From Staphylococcus sp. NRL 16/872 (GTDB lineage: Bacteria; Bacillota; Bacilli; Staphylococcales; Staphylococcaceae): 64,000 nt of DNA. Made by a program: the position numbers and the translations under genes. Below the pieces are notes generated by a model. That model saw nothing but the letters and a program-made list of their open reading frames with translations. It was not told the origin of the DNA and did no database searches. Positions within the stretch are counted from its first letter, which is position 1, and every line of letters starts with the position of its first letter. The DNA is taken from positions 868,001 to 932,000 of the forward strand of contig NZ_CP119327.1 of the NCBI RefSeq assembly GCF_022815905.2, in the 5' to 3' direction. Shown one piece after another: positions 27,386 to 37,138 of the stretch.

Positions 27386-28915
27386 TTAATTACCTTCCTT
27401 CTCAGTAGTTTCAGCTACATATTTAGCGTGAGCTTCCACATAAGCTTTACAAGAAGCTTGTAAAATATCATGATCAATACCCATACCATTGACTGGGTGA
27501 CCTTCAATAACAAGTTCCACGTGTACTTCTGCTTGTGCATCCGTACCTTCTGTAACAGAATCAATACGATAATCAATCAGTTTACTTTCTTTTTGGAAAA
27601 TGCGATCAACAGCGTTATAGATAGCAACGATAGAACCTGTACCAATACTTGAATCTTGATATACACGACCGTTTTTATCTTTAATGACAACGACAGCGCT
27701 TTGTAGACCGTTAGATACAAATTGTAGTTGCAGTGTTTCAAGTTGATAAATGGCATTTTGTTCATGTTCAGTACCTTGAATAATTGCATGGATATCTCTA
27801 TCTGAAACAGATTTTTTCTTATCTGCTACGGCTTTAAATTGCTTGAATAACTCTACTTGTTCTTCTGGAGTAATATCATAGCCTAAAGTTTTTAATTTTT
27901 CCGCAAAAGCATGTTTACCAGAAAGTTTGCCTAAAGGTAATTCATTTTGACGGATACCGACTAATTGAGGCGTCATAATTTCATAAGTTTCAGGATTTTT
28001 AAGCACGCCATCTTGATGAATGCCTGATTCATGACTAAATGCGTTTTGTCCAACAATGGCTTTATTTCTAGGAACACGAATTCCTGCATATCTAGAAATA
28101 AGGTCAGACGTATTTTTAGTTTCAGAAAGAACTAGGTTTGATTCAATGCCGTAATGATCACGACGAACATACAATGCTAATGCGAGTTCTTCAAGTGCAG
28201 TGTTACCTGCACGTTCACCAATACCATTCACAGTACCTTCAATACGTTTAGCGCCATTTTCTATAGCAGCTAAACTATTCGCAACTGCCATACCTAAATC
28301 ATCATGACAATGGGCACTATAAACCACGTCATGTTCTGATTTAACATTTTCAATTAAAGATTTAAAAATTTGGCCATATTCAATAGGGTAGCTATATCCA
28401 ACAGTATCTGGAATGTTAATAATACTTGCTCCAGCATCTACTGCAGTTTGCACAGATTGAATGAGAAATGCCATGTCTGTTCTAGATGCATCTTCAGGTG
28501 AGAATTGAACCACATCAAAGAATTGCTTAGCGTAAGTGACATGTTCTTTTATAGATGCAAGCACTTCTTCTTGTGTCATTTTCAGTTTATGTTTTAAGTG
28601 AATAGGGGAGGTTGCTATAAATACATGAACTACTGGTTTGACTGCATCTTTAGTTGCTTCGTATACTGCGTCGATATCAGATTTTTTACAACGTGCCAAT
28701 CCGCATACAGCAGTAGTAGTTAAAGCTTTTGAAATGGCTTGAACAGACTTGAAACTTCCTGTACTTGAAGCGGGAAATCCTGCTTCAAGTACATCTACAC
28801 CCCATTTTTCAAGCTGTTTAGCTATCTTTAAACGTTCATCAAAAGAAAAGTTAACACCGGGTGTCTGTTCACCATCTCTCAATGTAGTATCAAAAATTTG
28901 AATATGGCTTTCCAT
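27386..28915 (-). CDS. leuA: 2-isopropylmalate synthase
   Basis: Condenses 2-oxoisovalerate with acetyl-CoA, the first leucine-specific step. The 509-residue protein has the catalytic [32 protein letters not shown] and [14 protein letters not shown], and a C-terminal allosteric domain (from about residue 380) that senses leucine. An ATG at 28924 would abut the ribosome site AAGGAG (28925-28930), so ATG 28915 is chosen; it gives the usual length. Confidence 0.94.
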   Translation of the reverse strand: MESHIQIFDTTLRDGEQTPGVNFSFDERLKIAKQLEKWGVDVLEAGFPASSTGSFKSVQAISKALTTTAVCGLARCKKSDIDAVYEATKDAVKPVVHVFIATSPIHLKHKLKMTQEEVLASIKEHVTYAKQFFDVVQFSPEDASRTDMAFLIQSVQTAVDAGASIINIPDTVGYSYPIEYGQIFKSLIENVKSEHDVVYSAHCHDDLGMAVANSLAAIENGAKRIEGTVNGIGERAGNTALEELALALYVRRDHYGIESNLVLSETKNTSDLISRYAGIRVPRNKAIVGQNAFSHESGIHQDGVLKNPETYEIMTPQLVGIRQNELPLGKLSGKHAFAEKLKTLGYDITPEEQVELFKQFKAVADKKKSVSDRDIHAIIQGTEHEQNAIYQLETLQLQFVSNGLQSAVVVIKDKNGRVYQDSSIGTGSIVAIYNAVDRIFQKESKLIDYRIDSVTEGTDAQAEVHVELVIEGHPVNGMGIDHDILQASCKAYVEAHAKYVAETTEKEGN

Positions 28916-28935
28916 TTTTAACATCTCCTTGTTAG

Positions 28936-29985
<1,050 letters not shown>

Positions 29986-30079
29986 TTAATATTATAGATA
30001 TAAATTATCTACAACAGTTGATGATAGTCATTATGTTATTAAAATATTTGTAAATGCTAGCGCATCATTTGATTAAATA

Positions 30080-30319
30080 TTAAGCCTTAACTTCTTCAAT
30101 ATCGATAACGCTAATTTGTTTATTTAACTTTGCAATTAAAATTTTAAGGATAGCTTCATCTTCAATATTTGCAGTGATCACCATATCTGAAATGCCTTTC
30201 TCTGAAGAAGGTTTAACGGTTAACTCACTGATGTTGTATTGTAATCTTACGAAAGCACTGGTAATACGATTTAGCGTGCTCAATTGATCTGTAACTTTTA
30301 AATGTAACGTTCTTTTCAT
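30080..30319 (-). CDS. ilvN: Acetolactate synthase small (regulatory) subunit, short form
   Basis: ACT-domain regulatory partner of IlvB, expected to bind valine for feedback. At 79 residues it has one ACT domain only and lacks the second half of about 160-residue IlvH proteins; the short form is usual in staphylococci. Its ATG overlaps the ilvB stop by four bases. A 139-base gap to ilvC follows, without a clear terminator. Confidence 0.88.
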   Translation of the reverse strand: MKRTLHLKVTDQLSTLNRITSAFVRLQYNISELTVKPSSEKGISDMVITANIEDEAILKILIAKLNKQISVIDIEEVKA

Positions 30320-32043
30320 TCTAGACCCTCCATTTCATGATTCGCTTTACCACTAGGAATCATAGGATTAACTGGTTCAACAGGGGATACTCTCACTTCA
30401 ATTAATGCAGGTCCTTCATATGCAAAAGCTTCGTCTAATGTTGCTTTTAAATTCTTTGGATTATCAATTAAGAAACCTTTGATACCGTATGCTTCAGCCA
30501 TTTTCATAAAATCAGGTTGGTCATTGAATACGGAATGAGAAAAACGTTTATTAAAGAATTTGTCTTGCCATTGTTTAACCATGCCTAACGTTCCATTATT
30601 GATAAGAACGATTTTTACGTTCAGGTTATACTCAGGTAATAGGGCAATTTCTTGGTTTGTCATTTGGAAACCACCGTCACCAACGAAACAAATCACTGTC
30701 TTATCTGGTGCAGCTAATTGTGCACCGATTGCTGAAGGGATACCAAAGCCCATCGTACCTAAACCACCACTAGTGACCCATTGCCCATAATGTTTGAATG
30801 GATAGAATTGAGCTGCCCACATTTGATGTTGGCCTACATCAGTCGTTACGATTGCATCTCCGTGAGTAATCTTGCCAATATATTCAATCGCTTCTTGAGG
30901 TCTACAGAACGTTTCATCAGCTGGTTGATATTTAAATGGGTGCTTATCTTTATTCGCTAAACAGTGTTTAACCCAGTCAGAGTGTTCAACCGTATTTGAA
31001 AATGTGTGCGCCAACGATTCGAGCACTTTCTTACAATCAGCAACGATGCCTAAGTCAGTAGAAATGACTTTATTAATTTCTGATTTATCGATGTCTACAT
31101 GGACAACAGTTGCATTCGGAGCAAATTCATTAGGATTACTTGCTAAACGGTCATCAAAACGACTACCTAAGTTAATGAGCAAATCACATTCAGTCAATGC
31201 CATATTACTTGCATATGATCCATGCATACCGCCCATACCTAAGAATAGTGGATTCTCATATGGTATAGCGCCTAAGCCTAATAATGTAGTAGCGACTGGT
31301 ATTTGGTGTTGAGTGACAAATGCCGTTAACAAGCTATTTGATTTAGAGTGATTGATACCCGCTCCAGCTAAAATAAGTGGCTTTTTAGCTTTAGATAAAT
31401 ACTCGCTTAATTGTTGAATATCGGCTTCATTTGGTTCTTCTACAACGTTATATGCAGGTAAATGAACTTCATTTTCAAGGGGAGCAGAAGATGTTAATAC
31501 ACCCATGTCTTTAGGGAAGTCAATGACCACAGGGCCTTTACGTCCTGAATTAGCCACATAAAACGCTTCATGAACAATTCTTGGGATATCATCTACATGT
31601 TTCACTTGATAATTCGCTTTAGTAATTGGTGTAGTCATTGAAAGTAAATCTGCTTCTTGGAAAGCATCTTTACCGATACCTGGCGTTGCTACTTGGCCTG
31701 TAAAAACGACAAGGGGTAGAGAATCACTGTAAGCATCAGTAATACCAGTGATAGCGTTAGTTGCTCCTGGACCACTAGTAACGACTACGACACCTGTCTT
31801 ACCAGAAACACGCGCATAACCTTCAGCAGCATGAGTAGCACCTTGTTCGTGACGCGCTAAAATATGTTTAATCTTTCCGTCATAAAATGTGTCGTATAGG
31901 GGTAATACGGCACCACCTGGATAGCCAAAGATAAAATCTACGCCTTCATGTAATAATGTTTCCACTAGTAATTCTGAACCAGAAAGGGGTTCATTCGAAT
32001 GAGATTGAGATTCGATTACGGTACTTTCCTTTTTATTCGTCAT
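30316..32043 (-). CDS. ilvB: Acetolactate synthase large subunit
   Basis: Thiamine diphosphate enzyme condensing pyruvate with pyruvate or 2-oxobutanoate. The 575-residue protein has the N-terminal catalytic glutamate region RHEQGATHAAEGYARVSG, the FAD-type middle domain and the TPP motif GDGGFQMTNQEIALLPEYN. The start is placed at ATG 32043, because AAGGAG (32052-32057) is then eight bases upstream; a GTG at 32052 would overlap it. Confidence 0.95.
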   Translation of the reverse strand: MTNKKESTVIESQSHSNEPLSGSELLVETLLHEGVDFIFGYPGGAVLPLYDTFYDGKIKHILARHEQGATHAAEGYARVSGKTGVVVVTSGPGATNAITGITDAYSDSLPLVVFTGQVATPGIGKDAFQEADLLSMTTPITKANYQVKHVDDIPRIVHEAFYVANSGRKGPVVIDFPKDMGVLTSSAPLENEVHLPAYNVVEEPNEADIQQLSEYLSKAKKPLILAGAGINHSKSNSLLTAFVTQHQIPVATTLLGLGAIPYENPLFLGMGGMHGSYASNMALTECDLLINLGSRFDDRLASNPNEFAPNATVVHVDIDKSEINKVISTDLGIVADCKKVLESLAHTFSNTVEHSDWVKHCLANKDKHPFKYQPADETFCRPQEAIEYIGKITHGDAIVTTDVGQHQMWAAQFYPFKHYGQWVTSGGLGTMGFGIPSAIGAQLAAPDKTVICFVGDGGFQMTNQEIALLPEYNLNVKIVLINNGTLGMVKQWQDKFFNKRFSHSVFNDQPDFMKMAEAYGIKGFLIDNPKNLKATLDEAFAYEGPALIEVRVSPVEPVNPMIPSGKANHEMEGLE

Positions 32044-32061
32044 TGCTAACACTCCTTAATA

Positions 32062-33750
32062 TTAAATGAGATTCTCAGGCACTTGCATAATGCCACCCGT
32101 ATTTGCGCTAGTAACCAAAGCAGTGTATCGCGCTAAATAACCTGTTTTAACTTTCGCTTTAAAAGGGGGTAAAGCTTGTTTACGTTGCTCAAGTACTTCA
32201 TCAGGTTGATTAACGTTTAGGGTACGATGAATTAAATTAATTGTTATTTCATCATCATCTTTAATTAATCCTATAGGACCACCAGAAGCGGCTTCTGGAG
32301 AGATGTGTCCAACAGCGATACCTCTCGTTGCTCCTGAAAAGCGTCCATCAGTAATTAGTGCTACATCTTTACCTAATCCTCTACCTACGATTGAAGAAGT
32401 AGGGGCTAACATCTCTGGCATGCCTGGACCACCTTTAGGACCTTCGTAACGAATAACCACGACATGACCTTCGCGTACTGTTTTATTATCAATCGCTTCA
32501 ACAGCTGCATCATGTGAATCGAAACAAATAGCTTTACCAGTGAATACTTTGATAGATGGATCTACGCCTCCAACTTTGATTACTGCTCCTTTAGGCGCTA
32601 AATTACCATATAATACAGATAAACCGCCTTCTTTATCGTATGGTGCATCAAGTGGGTGAATGACTTTGAAATTTTTAATTTCTTTACCTTCATTATTTTC
32701 TCTCAATGTTTTACCTGTAACTGTAATACGGTCAGGATGTAACGTGCCTTCTTTTTTCATTAATTCATTAATAATAGCTGGACAGCCACCAGCTTCATGC
32801 ACATCATGCATTGAATATGCAGAGCTCGGTGCAATTTTAGATAAGTAAGGTGTACGTTTCGCAATTTTATTAATGCGCTCTAGGTCATAATCAATACCAG
32901 CTTCATTAGCAATCGCTAGTGTATGTAATACAGTATTTGTTGAACCACCCATTGCCATGTCTAATGCGAAAGCATCATCAATCGCTTCTCTAGTGACAAT
33001 ATCTCTAGGTTTAATGTCCTTTTTAATATTCTCAACTAATTTAAAAGCAGCTTCACGAACCATCTCACGACGTTGCTCACTAACAGCTAAAGCTGTGCCA
33101 TTGTAAGGTAGTGCTAATCCAAGGACTTCCATTAAACAGTTCATTGAATTAGCAGTAAACATACCTGCACATGAGCCACAAGTAGGGCAGGCGTTTTGCT
33201 CCATATCTAGAAATTCTTCTTTAGTAATGCTACCTTCTTTAAAAGCGCCGACAGCTTCAAACATTGAAGATAAAGTGAGTGCTTTACCTTGAGCGGAAAG
33301 ACCAGCTTTCATCGGTCCACCTGAGCAAAAAATGGCTGGTACATTTGTTCTGACAGCAGCTAAAATCATACCCGGTGTGATTTTATCGCAGTTTGGAATA
33401 TAGAATACGCCATCAAACCAATGTGCATTAATGACAGTTTCAGCAGCATCAGCAATAAGTTCTCGGGAAGGGAGTGAATAGCGCATACCAATATGTCCCA
33501 TAGCTATACCATCATCCACGCCGATTGTATTAAATTCAAATGGAATAGCACCTGCCTCACGAATTGCTTCCTTAGCGATATCAGCTAATTCTCGCAAATG
33601 GACGTGTCCTGGTACTATATCAATATAAGAATTACAAATTGCTACAAATGGTTTGTTCATATCTGTTGGATTTTTGAGTGCTCCCGTGGCGTGTAAAAGA
33701 CTTCTCGCAGGTGCTTGATGATCACCTTTTTTAATCATGTCGCTTCTCAT
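32062..33750 (-). CDS. ilvD: Dihydroxy-acid dehydratase
   Basis: Iron-sulfur enzyme dehydrating dihydroxy-isovalerate and dihydroxy-methylvalerate to the 2-oxo acids. The 562-residue protein contains the ilvD/edd signatures [36 protein letters not shown] with cluster cysteines, and [16 protein letters not shown]. The ribosome site GGGGGAATT precedes ATG 33750. It is first in the operon, just after the attenuator terminator. Confidence 0.95.
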   Translation of the reverse strand: MRSDMIKKGDHQAPARSLLHATGALKNPTDMNKPFVAICNSYIDIVPGHVHLRELADIAKEAIREAGAIPFEFNTIGVDDGIAMGHIGMRYSLPSRELIADAAETVINAHWFDGVFYIPNCDKITPGMILAAVRTNVPAIFCSGGPMKAGLSAQGKALTLSSMFEAVGAFKEGSITKEEFLDMEQNACPTCGSCAGMFTANSMNCLMEVLGLALPYNGTALAVSEQRREMVREAAFKLVENIKKDIKPRDIVTREAIDDAFALDMAMGGSTNTVLHTLAIANEAGIDYDLERINKIAKRTPYLSKIAPSSAYSMHDVHEAGGCPAIINELMKKEGTLHPDRITVTGKTLRENNEGKEIKNFKVIHPLDAPYDKEGGLSVLYGNLAPKGAVIKVGGVDPSIKVFTGKAICFDSHDAAVEAIDNKTVREGHVVVIRYEGPKGGPGMPEMLAPTSSIVGRGLGKDVALITDGRFSGATRGIAVGHISPEAASGGPIGLIKDDDEITINLIHRTLNVNQPDEVLEQRKQALPPFKAKVKTGYLARYTALVTSANTGGIMQVPENLI

Positions 33751-33782
33751 TAATAATTCCCCCGTCAGGTTATTGAATTTTG

Positions 33783-33818
33783 AAAATAAAAAAACGTCCC
33801 AATGTGATTGGGACGTTT
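33783..33818 (-). terminator. Attenuator terminator of the ilv-leu leader
   Basis: Perfect twelve-pair stem (AAACGTCCCAAT with ATTGGGACGTTT) and a T-run in the minus direction, lying between the leader peptide and ilvD. An upstream segment (AGTCC...GGGACTT, 33820-33848) can pair alternatively, giving mutually exclusive folds. Confidence 0.85.
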
Positions 33819-33871
33819 GTAAGTCCCATTCAATGAGAAATAGGACTTAAACATTTAGTATGTATTGACTA

Positions 33872-33952
33872 CTAAAGTTCCAGCCCTTGCGAGTATAATA
33901 AAATAATTAAATTATGAATTACAGTGTGCGGTTGTGTATTAAATTGAGTCAT
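33872..33952 (-). CDS. ilv-leu operon leader peptide (attenuator)
   Basis: A 26-residue frame starting at 33952 behind a strong ribosome site (AAAGGAG) and ending at 33872. Its C-terminal half reads VIHNLIILLYSQGLEL, so Leu, Ile and Val codons make up more than half of that stretch. The arrangement (leader peptide, alternative stems, terminator, ilvD) is classical ribosome-mediated attenuation. A leucine-rich attenuator peptide controlling this operon has been described in S. aureus. Confidence 0.85.
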   Translation of the reverse strand: MTQFNTQPHTVIHNLIILLYSQGLEL

Positions 33953-34023
33953 TTTAATATACTCCTTTCTAATGAATGGTGAGTTATGTAATTATTAGAA
34001 TTATTCTAAAATTCGATAAATTA

Positions 34024-34052
34024 AATTTACTACAACATACTTTTGAAGTCAA
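34024..34052 (-). promoter_or_regulatory. ilv-leu operon promoter
   Basis: Minus strand: TTGACT (34047-34052), a 17-base spacer and TAAATT (34024-34029). It lies about 70 bases upstream of the leader-peptide start. Confidence 0.8.
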
Positions 34053-34064
34053 CACTATTTTTTG

Positions 34065-34079
34065 AATTTTCTAACAATT
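34065..34079 (-). promoter_or_regulatory. CodY-box-like operator
   Basis: AATTGTTAGAAAATT matches 13 of 15 positions of the CodY consensus (AATTTTCWGAAAATT). It sits just upstream of the ilv promoter -35. CodY is known to repress this operon in S. aureus. Confidence 0.65.
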
Positions 34080-34218
34080 AACAAATTCTTATTTCATCTG
34101 AATAGAGAGAAATTTTAGCTAGAATTTGTTACAATTAGTAAGTTAAAAATGTGATTTTAAAATTTCTATTAGTAAATATAGTTATAAGGAATTTTCAAAA
34201 TAGGAGAGAGCAAAGCAA

Positions 34219-34680
34219 ATGATAAGTATAAAACATTTAGATGACATGAATCGTTTTGCTGGCATATTAGTTAAATATCTTAAACCAGGAGATTTAATTT
34301 TATTAAATGGTGATTTGGGCGCAGGTAAAACAACATTAACTCAATTTATAGGTAAACATCTTGGCGTAAAACGAAATATTAATTCTCCTACGTTTAACAT
34401 CATCAAATCGTATAAAGGGAAATCGCTGAAGTTACATCATATGGATTGTTATCGTCTTGAAGATTCTGATGAAGATTTAGGATTTAATGAATATTTTGAA
34501 GATGAAGCCATTACCGTGATTGAATGGAGCCAATTCATTGAAGATTTACTACCCGCTACGCAGTTAATTATTAATATTAAAACGGTGAGTGAAACAGAAC
34601 GTGCGATTGAGTTGATTGCGAAAGGCGACCATTATTCTAAAGTTAAGGAGGAAGTTGAACGTGAATTCACTACTTATTGA
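34219..34680 (+). CDS. tsaE: tRNA t6A biosynthesis ATPase TsaE
   Basis: Small ATPase of the TsaBDE complex that makes N6-threonylcarbamoyladenosine at position 37 of ANN-decoding tRNAs. The 153-residue protein has the Walker A motif NGDLGAGKTTLTQ and SPTFNIIKSY. It overlaps the start of tsaB by 20 bases and is the first gene of the tsaE-tsaB-rimI-tsaD operon, divergent from ilv-leu. Confidence 0.94.
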   Translation: MISIKHLDDMNRFAGILVKYLKPGDLILLNGDLGAGKTTLTQFIGKHLGVKRNINSPTFNIIKSYKGKSLKLHHMDCYRLEDSDEDLGFNEYFEDEAITVIEWSQFIEDLLPATQLIINIKTVSETERAIELIAKGDHYSKVKEEVEREFTTY

Positions 34681-35332
34681 TACGTCTAATCGTCCTATGT
34701 CGGTTTCTTTAATGGCCAACGACCAAGTTTTAGCAGAGCACACAGTAGAAAGTAATAAAGATCATTCAAGTCAATTAATGCCAGGTATTAGAAATTTATT
34801 TGAACAAACGAAGTTAAATAAAGAAGAATTAGATGCTGTTGTAGTAGCCAAAGGTCCAGGTTCTTATACAGGTGTGAGAATCGGCGTTACAACTGCAAAG
34901 ACACTAGCTTATGCTTTAAATACTAAGTTGTACGGCGTATCTTCATTACAAGGTTTAGCAGCTACAGTAGATGAAAGTGAAGCCAAAGATCGTTTATTAG
35001 TATCAGTGTTTGATGCACGTCGTGAAGCGGTCTACACTGGCGTTTATCAATATATCGATGGAGAACTAAGAACTATTTTAGAAGACCAATATATTTCAAC
35101 TAAAGACTTATTAGATTGGTTAAATGAACAACATCAGTCATATTTATTTATTGGCACAGATGCTGAAAAGTTAGCAAATCAGTTAAAAGGTGATATTCAA
35201 GCTAATCTACCACGTGCATCTGTAATGTATTCATTGGTGACTGAAGCTGAAGATATCCATACATTTGTACCAAATTATATCAAAATGTCAGAGGCGGAAC
35301 GCAATTGGTTAAACCAGCAGAATCAGAATTAA
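34661..35332 (+). CDS. tsaB: tRNA t6A biosynthesis protein TsaB
   Basis: M22-family partner of TsaD. The 223-residue protein begins at GTG 34661 (MNSLLIDTSNRPMSVSL). AAGGAGG at 34645-34651 is correctly spaced, and the frame upstream belongs to the tsaE overlap. The GPGSYTGVRIGVTTAKTLAY motif is diagnostic. It overlaps rimI by 28 bases. Confidence 0.93.
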   Translation: MNSLLIDTSNRPMSVSLMANDQVLAEHTVESNKDHSSQLMPGIRNLFEQTKLNKEELDAVVVAKGPGSYTGVRIGVTTAKTLAYALNTKLYGVSSLQGLAATVDESEAKDRLLVSVFDARREAVYTGVYQYIDGELRTILEDQYISTKDLLDWLNEQHQSYLFIGTDAEKLANQLKGDIQANLPRASVMYSLVTEAEDIHTFVPNYIKMSEAERNWLNQQNQN

Positions 35333-35769
35333 CGATACGAGCAATGCAAGTCGATGATGTCCCAAGTGTATTTGATATTGAACGTGAAAGTTTTAATGAC
35401 AGTTCTTGGACAATTGATGCGTTTTATCATGAATTGAATGAAAATAACTTCGCAAAGTATTTTGTTATCATTTTCGAAAATGAAATTATTGGTTATTTAG
35501 GGCTCTGGATAGTGATTGATCAAGCTCAGATCACTACCGTGGCAATTCGCAAAGATTATAGAGGTTATGGATTAGGACAATTATTACTTAAATATGTGAT
35601 GGATTTCGCAAAAACAACATGTGATGTCATGAGCTTAGAAGTTAGGGTAACAAATTATGTAGCACAACATGTCTACACAAATTTGGGATTCCAATTTGGA
35701 GGAAAACGAAAAAATTATTATGGAGAAGGCGAGGATGCATTAGTCATGTGGGTGAATTTAAATGAATAA
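35305..35769 (+). CDS. rimI: GNAT N-acetyltransferase, RimI family
   Basis: Likely ribosomal-protein S18 N-terminal alanine acetyltransferase. The 154-residue protein has the acetyl-CoA-binding motif [16 protein letters not shown] and the C-terminal [17 protein letters not shown]. The start is TTG at 35305, inside the end of tsaB, with GAGGCGG at 35291-35297 as ribosome site. It overlaps tsaD by eight bases. A RimI gene between tsaB and tsaD is a common Firmicute arrangement. Confidence 0.9.
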   Translation: MVKPAESELTIRAMQVDDVPSVFDIERESFNDSSWTIDAFYHELNENNFAKYFVIIFENEIIGYLGLWIVIDQAQITTVAIRKDYRGYGLGQLLLKYVMDFAKTTCDVMSLEVRVTNYVAQHVYTNLGFQFGGKRKNYYGEGEDALVMWVNLNE

Positions 35770-36787
35770 TGAAACTTTAATATTAGCAGTAGAAACTAGC
35801 TGTGATGAAACAAGTGTCAGTGTGATTAAAAACGGCGATACCATATTATCGAATACTGTATTAAGCCAAATCGAAAGTCATAAACGCTTCGGTGGTGTCG
35901 TGCCTGAAGTGGCAAGTAGACACCATGTTGAAGGTATCACTGCAACAATTGAAGAGGCACTCGTTGCTGCTGATGTCACAATGGAAGAGATTGACGCTAT
36001 TGCAGTAACACAAGGGCCTGGTTTAATTGGGGCATTGTTAATTGGCATCAATGCTGCGAAAGCTCTAGCATTTGCTTATGACAAGCCACTTATTCCGGTT
36101 CATCATATTGCAGGTCATATTTATGCGAATCATTTAGAGGAACCGTTAACGTTTCCTTTAATGGCACTAATCGTTTCTGGTGGGCATACAGAATTAGTTT
36201 ATATGAAAGATCATATGAATTTCGAAGTGATTGGTGAAACGCGTGATGATGCAGTCGGTGAAGCCTATGACAAAGTTGCTAGAACGATTGGTTTACCATA
36301 TCCAGGTGGCCCAGAAGTAGATAGATTAGCTGCTTTAGGTGAGGATACGTATGATTTCCCAAGAGTATGGCTTGAGAAAGATAGCTATGATTTTAGTTTT
36401 AGTGGCTTGAAAAGTGCTGTAATTAATAAATTACATAATTTAAAACAAAAAAATGAAGAAATTAATAAAGCAAATGTTGCTACAAGTTTTCAAAATAGTG
36501 TAGTCGACGTATTAAGTACGAAAGCGATTCACGCTTGTGAGGAATATAATGTTAATCGTTTAATTGTAGCAGGAGGCGTTGCGAGTAATAAAGGTTTACG
36601 TCAACGTTTACAAGAATTATGTAAAACACATGATATCAAACTCTCTATACCAAGCCCTAAATTATGTACAGACAATGCAGCAATGATTGGTGCTGCTGCA
36701 TATTATTTCTATAAAGCTGGTATTACAGCAGATTTAGATTTAAATGGCCAAAATAATATGGATATTGAAGAAGCAACTGTTGAATAA
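35762..36787 (+). CDS. tsaD: tRNA N6-adenosine threonylcarbamoyltransferase TsaD
   Basis: Transfers threonylcarbamoyl from threonylcarbamoyl-AMP to A37 of tRNA. The 341-residue protein has the metal-binding [24 protein letters not shown] and the ATP-fold motif [12 protein letters not shown]. It ends the tsaEB-rimI-tsaD operon, and a terminator follows within ten bases. Confidence 0.95.
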   Translation: MNNETLILAVETSCDETSVSVIKNGDTILSNTVLSQIESHKRFGGVVPEVASRHHVEGITATIEEALVAADVTMEEIDAIAVTQGPGLIGALLIGINAAKALAFAYDKPLIPVHHIAGHIYANHLEEPLTFPLMALIVSGGHTELVYMKDHMNFEVIGETRDDAVGEAYDKVARTIGLPYPGGPEVDRLAALGEDTYDFPRVWLEKDSYDFSFSGLKSAVINKLHNLKQKNEEINKANVATSFQNSVVDVLSTKAIHACEEYNVNRLIVAGGVASNKGLRQRLQELCKTHDIKLSIPSPKLCTDNAAMIGAAAYYFYKAGITADLDLNGQNNMDIEEATVE

Positions 36788-36796
36788 TTAAAAGTT

Positions 36797-36847
36797 AGTG
36801 TTAAGTACAATGATTTACAAATACATGTGTACTTAGCACTATTTTTA
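36797..36847 (+). terminator. Terminator of tsaEB-rimI-tsaD
   Basis: Thirteen-base stem AGTGTTAAGTACA/TGTACTTAGCACT with one G-U pair, followed by ATTTTTAATA. Confidence 0.75.
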
Positions 36848-36900
36848 ATACTAAATAGAAATTGTGGGAAAATAAGTGCGTCAATAGGGAACGTGTGTAC

Positions 36901-37073
36901 TTATCAACAAAACGTGTATAAACTGTGGATAAGTAGTGCTTAACAATGTGGATATAGCGTAAATTTTGTGTAAAAGAAATGTAAAAGTGCAAGGGAATGG
37001 TTGTGGATAACTAGGATAAGTCTGTGGATACTTGATATAAAAGACTTTCAACTGTTTATAAAATTGTGGTTAA
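36901..37073. promoter_or_regulatory. DnaA-box cluster
   Basis: Six DnaA-box-like 9-mers within 173 bp. Two are perfect TGTGGATAA (36924-36932, 37002-37010). Four are one-mismatch: TTATCAACA (36901-36909, opposite orientation), TGTGGATAT (36947-36955), TGTGGATAC (37023-37031) and TGTGGTTAA (37065-37073). The gap between convergent tsaD and the ABC-F gene holds no gene. Confidence 0.7.
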
Positions 37074-37080
37074 AAATTAT

Positions 37081-37121
37081 AAAAAAATAACCAGAAAATT
37101 TAAGGTAATTTTCTAGTTATT
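37081..37121 (-). terminator. Terminator of the ABC-F gene
   Basis: Fifteen-base stem (37086-37100 with 37107-37121, core AGAAAATT) with seven T on the minus strand. Confidence 0.85.
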
Positions 37122-37138
37122 TTATCTTAAATACTACT

